Origin: Planctomycetaceae bacterium
Lineage (GTDB): Bacteria > Planctomycetota > Phycisphaerae > Phycisphaerales > SM1A02
NCBI GenBank assembly: GCA_027488265.1
Contig: JAIYCA010000025.1
Location: forward strand, 1-16,879
Length of the DNA: 16,879 bases
Direction: 5' to 3'
Shown: one piece after another, positions 1 through 7,013 of the stretch
How positions within the stretch are numbered: the stretch's first letter is position 1
Layout of the letters: each line of letters begins with the position of its first letter
Program-made: the position numbers and the translations under genes
The notes under the pieces: model-generated
The model's input: only the letters and a program-made list of their open reading frames with translations
Databases searched by the model: none
What the model was told of the DNA's origin: nothing

Positions 1-80
1 CATTCCGCTGGCCCACCACGCGAGACCTCCGCGCACGCAACCCCTTGTCGCAAAACGCCGTACGCACGCCGCAAAACGCG

Positions 81-107
81 AACGCCCCGGCCGCAAGGCC
101 AGGGCGT
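81..107 (-). terminator. Strong hairpin ending the tRNA/sigma-factor transcript
   Basis: On the minus strand a 7-bp arm (AACGCCC), a T.G wobble and a 4-bp GGCC arm close on a TTGC loop, giving a 12-bp stem. It is followed within a few bases by GCGTTTTGC, a short T tract. It lies about 48 bases beyond the tRNA 3' end, where the long minus-strand unit should stop. Whether it is intrinsic or only a 3'-end stabiliser cannot be told, because the T tract is short. The first 80 bases of the window show only a repeated GCAAAACGC and no gene. Confidence 0.7.
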
Positions 108-123
108 TCACTCTTAACCGTCG

Positions 124-146
124 GGCGCGCCAGTTTCGCGCGCGCC
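124..146 (-). other. GC-rich hairpin directly 3' of the tRNA
   Basis: GGCGCGC at 124-130 pairs perfectly with GCGCGCC at 140-146 around a 9-base loop. It sits in the 3' trailer of the tRNA, between the tRNA and the larger hairpin at 81-107. It could be a processing structure or part of a double terminator. It has no T tract of its own. Confidence 0.4.
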
Positions 147-154
147 TCTTGAAG

Positions 155-228
155 TAGGGCGGGCTGGATTCGAACCAGCGTCTTATCGATTATGAGTCGA
201 CGGCTCTAGACCGCTGAGCTACCGCCCC
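155..228 (-). tRNA. tRNA with CAU anticodon (elongator Met or Ile2)
   Basis: The minus strand folds into a full 74-base cloverleaf: acceptor GGGGCGG/CCGCCCT with G.U as first pair, D stem GCTC/GAGC, anticodon stem GTCGA/TCGAT, loop CTCATAA (anticodon CAT), 5-base variable loop, T stem GCTGG/CCAGC with TTCGAAT loop, discriminator A. CCA is not encoded. It is not an initiator: position 1-72 is paired and the anticodon stem lacks the three G-C pairs. Elongator Met and lysidine-modified Ile2 (reading AUA) share this anticodon; the ACTCATAAT context occurs in both, so identity is left open. Its first 23 bases overlap the end of the sigma-factor gene on the same strand. Confidence 0.95.
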
Positions 229-781
229 GAGTGGGCAAGTGTACTTGGCGCGATCCGGATGCGGCGTCTCCGCCCGCGTTGAGCGTCGCCTCTCCAAGCA
301 GGTCCCGCAACCGCTTCGCGGCGAGACTCGCGCGCGAATAGACCGTCCCGATCGGCACCCCGAGGATTTCCGCGACGCTTTCGCCCGGGAGGTCGCGGAC
401 GCGCAGCAGAACAAGTGCGAGCCGCTGCTCGTCAGGGAGATGCGCAAGTGCCGCAAGCGCGCGCGCAGCGATCTCCGCGTCTGCGGCAGGCGACATTCGG
501 CGCGATGCGTCGAGCAACTCCACTTCGGTCGCCCCTGCGTCCGGCCTCGATTGGGCTCGACTCCGCGCCGCGAGATGCCGCGCGACGCGCACCGCGATCC
601 GATAGAGCCAGGTGGAAGGCAGCGAGTCGCCGCGAAAGGTCGCCCGCGCGCGATACGCCGCGAGGAAGGTCTCCTGCACGGTGTCGTCGGCCAGCTCGCG
701 GTCGAGCGTGATCTGCATCGCCAGCGCATGCACCTTGCCGGCGTAGGAGCGCCAGAGCGCGTCGATGTCGGCATCGTTCAT
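206..781 (-). CDS. ECF-type RNA polymerase sigma factor
   Basis: A 191-residue sigma-70 family protein of extracytoplasmic-function size. Region 2 spans about residues 7-72 (ELADDTVQETFLAAY is the typical 2.2 helix, STWLYRIAVRVARHLAAR the 2.4 promoter helix). Region 4 spans about 108-163, with LPDEQRLALVLLRV and the helix-turn-helix GVPIGTVYSRASLA. It should direct RNA polymerase to a small regulon. The ATG start overlaps the stop of the upstream membrane-protein gene by 4 bases (ATGA), so translation is probably coupled. The last 28 residues lie beyond the domain and look like run-on; the last seven codons and the stop TAG are tRNA sequence. No classical anti-sigma factor follows; the membrane protein before it is the only local candidate regulator. 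Confidence 0.9.
   Translation of the reverse strand: MNDADIDALWRSYAGKVHALAMQITLDRELADDTVQETFLAAYRARATFRGDSLPSTWLYRIAVRVARHLAARSRAQSRPDAGATEVELLDASRRMSPAADAEIAARALAALAHLPDEQRLALVLLRVRDLPGESVAEILGVPIGTVYSRASLAAKRLRDLLGEATLNAGGDAASGSRQVHLPTRGGSSAV
229..243 (-). promoter_or_regulatory. Candidate tRNA promoter (-10 TACACT) inside the sigma gene
   Basis: Read on the minus strand, TACACT (243 to 238) lies 9 bases before the first base of the mature tRNA, so a start 7 bases downstream would leave a leader of only a few bases. No clear -35 hexamer is visible at the usual spacing. The same hexamer recurs at 13832-13827. It would let the tRNA be expressed independently of the upstream genes. Confidence 0.4.
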
Positions 782-1485
782 CGACCACTCCCGACGATCG
801 GTGCGCGGCGGTGCACCGAGAGACTCGCCGAACGGATGGCGTTGATCGTCCTGCCGAGGAAGGGCAGCCAGATGAAGAGTCCAAATCCGATCGCCATGCC
901 GATGCTCCCGCCCATCCAGCGATCGGCGACGATGAATCCGCCGCCGACGAGGAGCGCGGCGTACGCGGCCGCGACTACGACAGACTCGAGCATGTTGAGC
1001 CGCTCGAGCTGCAAGAGCGCATCTTCGGCGCGTCCCTTGCCGCAGAGTCGGTTGATCAGGCGGCGGCGAAAGGCGTTGACGATGACTCGCACCAGAACGA
1101 GTGCGCCGAGCATGCCGCCCATCATGAGGAGGACCCACCAGCGGTCGTGGAGAAGCGCACCGATCGCTGTCAGCGCTACGCCGATCACGAGGAGCGCGAT
1201 CGACTCGAGCATCTTGCGGAAATCGTCGCGCATCATGCGTTGGAGTGCGTCATGCGCGGTCTCGGCAGCGAGCGGTTGCGCCCGCTCGATCGCCTCGAGC
1301 GGACATGAGGGGTTCCCGGCCGCGGCAAGGCATGCCGAGAGCGGGTCGAAGTCATCGGGCGCCGCGTCGCCGCTGCGCAAGCGCTCAAATCGCGCGACCG
1401 CGGCGGCATCCCACGGGCCGCACTCCGCATCATCCGCGGAAGGTCGGCGGTCGGAGGGATCGTGCTGCGCTGGATCGGTGTCCAT
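778..1485 (-). CDS. Four-helix membrane protein, possible sigma-factor partner
   Basis: No family recognised. From the ATG at 1485 the product has 235 residues: an acidic soluble N-terminal part of roughly 95 residues, then two hydrophobic pairs (SIALLVIGVALTAIGALL, VLLMMGGMLGALVLVRVIV; VVVAAAYAALLVGGGFIVA, IGMAIGFGLFIWLPFL) separated by a basic loop with RRRLINRLCGKGRAEDALLQ. The frame is open upstream to a TTG at 1605, through the 15-base repeat encoding AESAE-like residues; neither start has a good ribosome site, and the ATG is preferred. The 4-base overlap with the sigma gene suggests a functional pair in which this protein might hold the sigma factor at the membrane. No zinc-binding anti-sigma HxxxCxxC motif is present, and the order is opposite to the usual sigma-then-anti-sigma layout, so that role is only a guess. 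Confidence 0.7.
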   Translation of the reverse strand: MDTDPAQHDPSDRRPSADDAECGPWDAAAVARFERLRSGDAAPDDFDPLSACLAAAGNPSCPLEAIERAQPLAAETAHDALQRMMRDDFRKMLESIALLVIGVALTAIGALLHDRWWVLLMMGGMLGALVLVRVIVNAFRRRLINRLCGKGRAEDALLQLERLNMLESVVVAAAYAALLVGGGFIVADRWMGGSIGMAIGFGLFIWLPFLGRTINAIRSASLSVHRRAPIVGSGR

Positions 1486-1543
1486 GGATGACTCTGCCTT
1501 AACTGAATCTGCCTCGGCTGATTCTGCCTCGGCCGATTCCGCC
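1484..1543 (-). repeat. Four tandem 15-base units
   Basis: On the plus strand the units run atggatgactctgcc, ttaactgaatctgcc, tcggctgattctgcc and tcggccgattccgcc. All end in (t/c)gcc and identity falls off to the left. The period is five codons, so the upstream extension of the membrane-protein frame stays open through it (AESAE-like residues). It straddles the chosen ATG. Confidence 0.75.
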
Positions 1544-1617
1544 TTCAATCGGGTGCCGGTCCACTCGGTCCAGCGTCTCTCCCGACGCCCGTTGAGAGAG
1601 GCCAACCGAGTTCGCCT

Positions 1618-2949
1618 TCATGGATTCAGACGAATCTGGGCCGAATCGCCCGCCGCGCCGCCTGCGAGGAAGCCTGTGGCCCACGCCCACTGGAAGTTGA
1701 AGCCGCCGATGCGGCCGTCGACATCGAGGATCTCGCCTGCGAGGTGGAGGCCGGGGCACACGCGCGATTCCATCGTGTCGAGCTTCACTTCGGAGAGCGG
1801 CACGCCGCCCATCGTGACTTCGGCGTAGGTGAACCCGCGGTCGCCTTCGACGGAAAGCGGCAGCCCACACGCGGCGCGCGCGAGCGCCTTGCGTTGGTCG
1901 CGCGTGAGTTGGCGCAGACTCGTCGCAGGGTCGATCGCGGCGATCTCGCACAACGCGCGCGCGAGACGTTCGGGGACAAACTCGCGGAGGAACGCAGGGG
2001 CGTTGGCCGCGCGGCTTGCGAGGAGCTTCGCATCGAGCGTGTCCTCGCGCTCGCCCGCGATGAAGTTCGCGAAGAGACCTGCACCGGAATCCTCGATGAC
2101 CGCGGCACGCCAGTAGCGACTGATGTCGAGCGCACATGGTCCCGACAAACCAAAGTGCGTGCAGAGAAGCGAATTCGTGAACTCTTTCAGCACCTTGCCC
2201 GACGCCGCACGAAGCGAGAGCGTTGCGGGAAGCGTGAGCCCTGAGAGTGCGCGCAGTGGATGCGTGCCTGGCAGAATGAGCGGAACAAGCTCGCGATGGA
2301 CATGATCTGTGACCGTGTGCCCGAGCGCGCGCGCGAACTCGTAACCCGCGCCGTCGGAACCCGACTTTGGCAGCGCCTTGCCTCCCGTCGCGAGCACGAC
2401 GCGACGTGTGCGAACCGTGCCCCAATCACCACGCACGATGAAGCCGCCGTCTGCTTCGCGTTCGATTGCCGTGACGCGCTTCGGATGCTGAATCTCTACA
2501 CCCGCATCGCGCGCGGCTTGGAGCAGGGCATTGAGAATCGTGCGTGCGTCGTCGGTTGTCGGAAAGAGTTTGCCCGTGTCTTCGCGCTTCAGTTCGACGC
2601 CGTAGGCCTCGAAAAACTTGACCGTCTCCGCAACGCCGTAGCGCCGCAACACGTTCTTGATCGCGTTTGGAGAACTGCCCGCATACGCCTTTTCATCGAC
2701 GGCGTGGTGTGTCACGTTGCAACGGCCACCACCTGCGACGAGGATCTTTGCGCCAAGCGTCTTTGCGCCATCAAGGGCGAGGACGCGCGCGCCCGCGCGA
2801 CCTGCGTGGATCGCTGCGAACAAACCGGCAGCGCCCGCGCCCACCACAAGTACGTCGACCTCACGCACGTCGACGTGCATCTGGTCGCCGCGCGATGAGT
2901 CTGCGTGCGCATGATCGCTTGCGCTCGATTGCTCACCCGCAGAACTCAC
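1618..2949 (-). CDS. HI0933/BaiN-family FAD-dependent flavoprotein
   Basis: A 443-residue NAD(P)/FAD-dependent oxidoreductase of the HI0933 (YhiN/BaiN) family. The Rossmann motif VVGAGAAGLFAAIHAGRAG lies at residues 35-53. The family signature GAKILVAGGGRCNVTH is at about 66-81, the second FAD motif LATGG near 186-190, SGSDGAGYEFARALGH at 196-211, and the C-terminal FAD-closing segment LHLAGEILDVDGRIGGFNFQ follows. Family members are poorly characterised; BaiN reduces bile-acid intermediates, but that substrate is not implied here. The GTG start overlaps the upstream peptidase stop as GTGA, with GGAG about 11 bases upstream; an ATG at 2880 (MHVDVREV) would give 420 residues and still keep the whole FAD domain. 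The first 25-29 residues are a His/Ser/Asp-rich extension not typical of the family. Confidence 0.92.
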   Translation of the reverse strand: MSSAGEQSSASDHAHADSSRGDQMHVDVREVDVLVVGAGAAGLFAAIHAGRAGARVLALDGAKTLGAKILVAGGGRCNVTHHAVDEKAYAGSSPNAIKNVLRRYGVAETVKFFEAYGVELKREDTGKLFPTTDDARTILNALLQAARDAGVEIQHPKRVTAIEREADGGFIVRGDWGTVRTRRVVLATGGKALPKSGSDGAGYEFARALGHTVTDHVHRELVPLILPGTHPLRALSGLTLPATLSLRAASGKVLKEFTNSLLCTHFGLSGPCALDISRYWRAAVIEDSGAGLFANFIAGEREDTLDAKLLASRAANAPAFLREFVPERLARALCEIAAIDPATSLRQLTRDQRKALARAACGLPLSVEGDRGFTYAEVTMGGVPLSEVKLDTMESRVCPGLHLAGEILDVDGRIGGFNFQWAWATGFLAGGAAGDSAQIRLNP

Positions 2950-4796
2950 CGCTTTGCTGGCTCCGCGCTGGTCGCAGTCGTGTTCGTGGCTGGAGTGCTC
3001 GCTTCCGTCGGCGTGAGTTTCACCGAGCCGCGTGCGTCCTGCGCTTTCTCTGCGGCGAAGTCGATTGCGATTTCTGCCCCTTCAGGTCCTTCCGCGAAGA
3101 AGCGCACAAAGACGGAGCCGCGCGACGGGATACCCGACTCCAGTCGCACGATCGACGGCGTTTCTTCGTCTGGCGTGAACTCGCGATCAAATCGACGCGC
3201 GGCTGTACCTGAGGCGAGGATGCGCGTTCCCTCGGGTGCGCGCAGCGTGACGACATCAGGGAGGCCGGATTTCGTAGAGGCCGCGCGTGCCGTACGGGTT
3301 GGAATCAACGCATCGTTCTTGAGTTCGATGGTGACTTCGTAGAGCCCGTCCTGCAGTTTGCGCACGCGTGGCGATCCGAGTGAAACCCGCGGCATTTCCT
3401 GTGCGTGGAAGATCGTGAACGCCGCATTGCGGTGACACTCTTCTTCAAGCATCCACGACGGTGGAATGCGCGACGACCACTTGTTGCTCCCACCGACGAG
3501 CACCTTGCCGTGCGTTGGGTGATCAACCTCGGTAAACGGCGTTCGAGTTTGATCAAAGAGCAGTCGTTCGCGCCACCGCTCCATCGCCTCGCGATCGGGC
3601 GAGCCGCCGTTCTGCGAAATCCGCTTCTCCGTCCAGAGTTCGTTCGTGAAACTCACGATCCCCAAACTTTCGGAAAGCCAATTCACGAATCCACCGCGCA
3701 CGGGATAGAGGTCAGAGTGAATGACCAACGAGCGGTAGCCAGGCAGCATTTCTGCGCCAGCATTTGCGATGGCGTCGTAGACCGCGCGATCGGCGGCATA
3801 CGCGCCTTCTCGATTCGGCGCACCCGGACCGCGCAGGATCATGCCGCCCGTGTTGTGGTAGGCCTGTCCCGCTGCGATGTTGGGCTTCGTCAGAATGAAG
3901 CGGCCAACGGCTTCGGTCTCGGGATACGAGAACGGCCAGTCGCCCGCGCCGCCTTGCACGTGATCGGGTTGCCAATCGGCGGGGAAGTTGCGGTTCATGT
4001 CGTAGCCGCCGGGGCCATCTTCGTTGACTTCCCCGTCGCCGTCGTTGTCAATCCCTTCCATGCCAGCCATCGACCAATCACCGCGGCGAATCGTGCCATC
4101 GGCGCGCGGTTCAGGCGAGACCGCCTCCATCACGTTTGGGTCGAGTTCGCTGCGTCGATGCGTGCCGTTTGGATCGGGCCGCCGCATCATGCCGATCGAC
4201 CCGTCGCCATCGAGGTCGTCAGGGCCGTCTTCGTCGAGCGCACCGTCGCGGTCGTCGTCGGTCGGCTTCATGCCTGTACGCGATGAGTGCGGAGAATTCT
4301 GTCGATCGAACCAATTCTGACGACCGTCGGGATTCACGCATGGCACAAAGTAAAACGCGGTGCGGTCGACGAGCTCGGTGATCGCAGGGATCTTGCCGTA
4401 GTTCTCGACGAGATACCACACGGTGTAGAGCACGGTTTCGCTCGCCTGAATCTCATTGCCGTGGATGCTGCCATCGATGTACATGGCTGGCTTGTCGGTG
4501 TCGACGCCGGTCTTTGGGTTGTTCAAGATGAGCGCGAAGACGGGGAGTTCGCCAGAACTCTTTCCAAGGTCGACGTAGGTGAGGAGCGCGGGATGTGCCG
4601 CGGTGAGCGCCTTTGATTCTGCCACGAGTTCGGCAACGTCACGGTAGTGATCGAAGCGCAGTAGAGAGGTCGCTTCTGTGCGATCTTGCGCGCACGTGGC
4701 GCTTGGCGCGGCAGCCACAACGCATGCGACGAGCGCGGGAAGCGCGCAACGACCTTGGCGAGCGAGTTGAGAAATGGCGCGTTGGAACAGACTCAT
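2946..4796 (-). CDS. Secreted M14-family zinc carboxypeptidase, intact active site
   Basis: A 616-residue precursor. A signal peptide (basic MSLFQRAISQLARQGR, hydrophobic stretch to about residue 35, likely cleavage after ATCA) sends it out of the cytoplasm. The M14 zinc site is complete: HGNE with H112 and E115, then NPDGR at 155-159, NRNF at 268-271, the third ligand H314 in AYHNTGG, and catalytic E386 in FTNELW. Two acidic inserts rich in DxDxDG (about 179-200 and 248-262) resemble calcium-binding loops. Residues beyond about 480 form a beta-rich C-terminal region ending in a Thr/Ala-rich tail. It should remove C-terminal residues from peptides outside the cytoplasm. The start is fixed by a perfect ribosome site and an ATGA overlap with the upstream paralogue. 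Confidence 0.93.
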   Translation of the reverse strand: MSLFQRAISQLARQGRCALPALVACVVAAAPSATCAQDRTEATSLLRFDHYRDVAELVAESKALTAAHPALLTYVDLGKSSGELPVFALILNNPKTGVDTDKPAMYIDGSIHGNEIQASETVLYTVWYLVENYGKIPAITELVDRTAFYFVPCVNPDGRQNWFDRQNSPHSSRTGMKPTDDDRDGALDEDGPDDLDGDGSIGMMRRPDPNGTHRRSELDPNVMEAVSPEPRADGTIRRGDWSMAGMEGIDNDGDGEVNEDGPGGYDMNRNFPADWQPDHVQGGAGDWPFSYPETEAVGRFILTKPNIAAGQAYHNTGGMILRGPGAPNREGAYAADRAVYDAIANAGAEMLPGYRSLVIHSDLYPVRGGFVNWLSESLGIVSFTNELWTEKRISQNGGSPDREAMERWRERLLFDQTRTPFTEVDHPTHGKVLVGGSNKWSSRIPPSWMLEEECHRNAAFTIFHAQEMPRVSLGSPRVRKLQDGLYEVTIELKNDALIPTRTARAASTKSGLPDVVTLRAPEGTRILASGTAARRFDREFTPDEETPSIVRLESGIPSRGSVFVRFFAEGPEGAEIAIDFAAEKAQDARGSVKLTPTEASTPATNTTATSAEPAKR

Positions 4797-6787
4797 GGCG
4801 TCACCTCCTTCGAGGCGGAAACGGGTGAGTTTGAAGTGTGAACTGTCGAGTTGGAACTCGTTGAGAGTGCTCGCGTTGAGGTCGTCGCGTTTGCGGCTTC
4901 GCCCGCCGGACGTGCCTCGCGCACGATGTCATCAAAGAACGCGCCACGAACGGTGAGCGACAACTTTCCATCCGGCGGCATGCGAACCGTCCACTCGAAG
5001 TCGCGTGCTTCATGCGCGGCAAGTCGATCGATCTTCTCAACCGCGCGACCGGCGAGCACGTCGTTCGGCGCGACGCCGACGCGAACCACGATTGGCGGCA
5101 CAACGCCCGTGATGCGACCCATCTCGGTTGTGGTTGGGAAGTCGCCGCGATTCGTGATGCGAAGCCCGATGCGCGCAAGCCCGCCGCCGAGGTCGGTCAT
5201 AGAGATTTCGCTGACGTTGATCTCAGGCAATTTGTCGGCGAGTGTCTTGAGGAACGGCGCAGATTTCTTGGCAAGCACCTCGGCTTGCGAGGCCGTTGGG
5301 GATTCACGCAAGAAAGGCATAAACCCGCCGACTTCAACGGCGCCAAACCTCGGATGTTGATTTCGTGTCCACTCAACGAAGCCAGGACTTTCATAGAGCC
5401 GATAGCAGAGGTCGATCCATGCTTGTTGCTCATCATCGCCGGTCGCGATGGTCGCGGGTGCCGGCGAGCCCTCGGGAACTGCCGGTACGTCAGGGCGGGT
5501 CCAGCCATTTGCAGCAACCGCCGCGATGCCGCGATGATTCGCAAGCCAAAGGACGAGTGAGCCTGCGAGATCGGCGTTGTTCGACTTCTCAAGTTTCGTC
5601 GTCTCACGCCACGCCTTCGAGAGTTCGCGATAGAGCGCGTGGTCGGCCTCGAGATACACCATCGGGGTGCGGTTTGTGGAGTCCTTGTCTTTCGTATCGG
5701 GGAACTCCGCGAGCGTGTCGTGTCGGCCGAAAATCAAGGCACTCACAATCGCAGGGTGATCGCGCACGAACTTCGCGATGGCGATGGTCTCAGGCTCGCT
5801 CAACGGGAAAGGTCCCGCGTCGAGATCAAACTCTGGCCATCGATGTGGGAAGTTTCGATCGAGATCCACGCCTGTTGCGGGATCTTCGCCCACAAGACCG
5901 TCGCCATCGAGATCGCGCCCCTCGAGCATTGTCTGGTGTGTGGCGACTTCGCTCTTGTCTCGGTTTGCACTCCGCACGATGCGCGGGTTTGCCGCGTCGA
6001 CAATGTGCGTTGCGACGCTGCCTGGTGGCGCAACGCGGCGCATGAGGGTGATCACGCCGTCACCGTTGAAGTCTTCCGGCGAATCTTCATCGATTCTTCC
6101 ATCGCGATCGTGATCGATGCGACGCGTGTTGGTCGCGCGCGGAAGCCCGGCTTGCAGCGCCATGGTGCGCGCGTCGGGATTCGCGCAGAGGATGACATGG
6201 ACGCGAACCTCATCAAGCATGGTGGGATGCTCGCGAACGAGTTGCATCGCAGCGGTGAACGCCTGTTCGGGTGAACCGAGATTGACGGCATCCATACCGC
6301 CGATCAAGAGCACTTCGGGGCGCTTACGGGTGAGATCGGGATCGCCCAAAGTCACGACTTGGATCGGAAGGCCATCACGCGACACACCGATTTGACTCAC
6401 GGTGCTTCGCGTCGGAGCAGCATTCGCAAGCGCGATGATGCGATCTTGCAATTGCTCTGACGAAATGAAGTTGCGCGGCGCAAGTGGGCCGGCTGGCGGC
6501 GTGGTTTCGCTCGGAGTCGTCGCAGCAGCGGCGGCAGGCGGCGCATCGCTCGCAGTTGGCGGATCGCCGACAGGGCACGCCGCAGCCGCGGTGGTGATGC
6601 TGCACGCGATGGAAGTCATCAGTAGTGTCATCAGCAGCGTCGTCAGCAGCGAGGCGGCAGCGATCGCGGGTTGAGAATTCGTGCTTTGAGAATCTGAGCG
6701 GCCAGTCGACCGACGAGATGACTCATCCTGCACAGATGCGGGCGCGGGGGAACACGCGTGAGAATGCAAGCAAGATTTGACAAGCAT
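4793..6787 (-). CDS. M14-like carboxypeptidase paralogue with lost catalytic residues
   Basis: A 664-residue homologue of the downstream peptidase. Shared landmarks: NPDAR (203-207), acidic DHDRDGRIDED (225-235) and DLDGDGLVGED (292-302) loops, and LDRNFP (309-314). The zinc site is gone: the segment matching GSIHGNE reads GGMDAVN (163-169), so zinc His becomes D166 and Glu becomes N169. The third His region reads LIFGRHD, and the catalytic Glu position reads VAANGW (N427). It is therefore probably a non-catalytic binding protein or partner of its neighbour. A hydrophobic stretch at 41-60 precedes SIAC (C62), a possible lipidation site. The 40-residue n-region is long, but the ATG at 6787 has a TATCCT hexamer 7 bases upstream; ATGs at 6631 and 6619 would leave too little signal sequence. 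Upstream in-frame codons look non-coding. Confidence 0.85.
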   Translation of the reverse strand: MLVKSCLHSHACSPAPASVQDESSRRSTGRSDSQSTNSQPAIAAASLLTTLLMTLLMTSIACSITTAAAACPVGDPPTASDAPPAAAAATTPSETTPPAGPLAPRNFISSEQLQDRIIALANAAPTRSTVSQIGVSRDGLPIQVVTLGDPDLTRKRPEVLLIGGMDAVNLGSPEQAFTAAMQLVREHPTMLDEVRVHVILCANPDARTMALQAGLPRATNTRRIDHDRDGRIDEDSPEDFNGDGVITLMRRVAPPGSVATHIVDAANPRIVRSANRDKSEVATHQTMLEGRDLDGDGLVGEDPATGVDLDRNFPHRWPEFDLDAGPFPLSEPETIAIAKFVRDHPAIVSALIFGRHDTLAEFPDTKDKDSTNRTPMVYLEADHALYRELSKAWRETTKLEKSNNADLAGSLVLWLANHRGIAAVAANGWTRPDVPAVPEGSPAPATIATGDDEQQAWIDLCYRLYESPGFVEWTRNQHPRFGAVEVGGFMPFLRESPTASQAEVLAKKSAPFLKTLADKLPEINVSEISMTDLGGGLARIGLRITNRGDFPTTTEMGRITGVVPPIVVRVGVAPNDVLAGRAVEKIDRLAAHEARDFEWTVRMPPDGKLSLTVRGAFFDDIVREARPAGEAANATTSTRALSTSSNSTVHTSNSPVSASKEVTP
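4801..4810 (-). promoter_or_regulatory. Full-length Shine-Dalgarno for the M14 peptidase
   Basis: The minus strand reads AAGGAGGTGA, with GGAGG 7 bases before the ATG at 4796. It lies inside the last codons of the upstream paralogue, so the intact peptidase can be initiated efficiently and not only by coupling. Confidence 0.85.
6615..6650 (-). repeat. Three tandem 12-base units in a signal sequence
   Basis: On the plus strand gtcatcagtagt, gtcatcagcagc and gtcgtcagcagc follow without gaps. They encode LLTT-LLMT-LLMT, most of the hydrophobic core of the export signal of the degenerate M14 protein. Gain or loss of a unit would lengthen or shorten that core by four residues without a frameshift. 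Confidence 0.85.
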
Positions 6788-6800
6788 GGCGCGAAGGATA
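6788..6800 (-). promoter_or_regulatory. -10-like TATCCT for a leaderless start
   Basis: Reading minus, TATCCT (6800 to 6795) is followed by seven bases and then the ATG at 6787. A transcript starting at the normal distance would begin at or next to the start codon. No ribosome site is visible before this ATG, which fits leaderless initiation. It would be the head promoter of the whole 81-6787 unit. Confidence 0.45.
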
Positions 6801-6847
6801 CACGCCTTCTTCTCTCTTCCCGTGTTTCTGGCACTTCTTCCATGCGA

Positions 6848-6874
6848 CTTCGAAAAAGGAATTTTTCTTCGAAG
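6848..6874 (-). other. A/T-rich inverted repeat upstream of the peptidase unit
   Basis: CTTCGAA at 6848-6854 and TTCGAAG at 6868-6874 form a 7-base inverted repeat around an A/T-rich centre; an alternative GAAAAA/TTTTTC pairing exists inside it. It lies in the 226-base gap between the DUF3299 gene and the peptidase operon. It may be a terminator for the former or an operator for the latter. Confidence 0.35.
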
Positions 6875-6989
6875 ATTCTGATCGGGAGAGGCTCTTGCCT
6901 GTGGATGCTTGCCTCTGGATGCTCGTCGTCGACTGCGTCGGCAGCGTGTGGCTACGCGCCTCTCTGCGCACCGATCATTGCATCGAGAC

Positions 6990-7011
6990 GCCTCAACATC
7001 AACGCTGAGGC
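6990..7011 (-). terminator. Small hairpin just after the DUF3299 gene
   Basis: GCCTCA (6990-6995) pairs with TGAGGC (7006-7011) around a 10-base loop, three bases beyond the stop codon. No T tract follows, so it may only stabilise the 3' end. Confidence 0.35.
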
Positions 7012-7013
7012 AA

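Noticed and set aside
239..1828. Long plus-strand open frame (529 codons)
   Set aside because: Antisense shadow of the sigma, membrane-protein and flavoprotein genes; Arg/Ser/Ala/Pro-rich with no domain, as expected in high-GC DNA.
3405..4286. Plus-strand open frame of 293 codons
   Set aside because: Opposite the clearly real M14 peptidase; no motif, and low-complexity composition.
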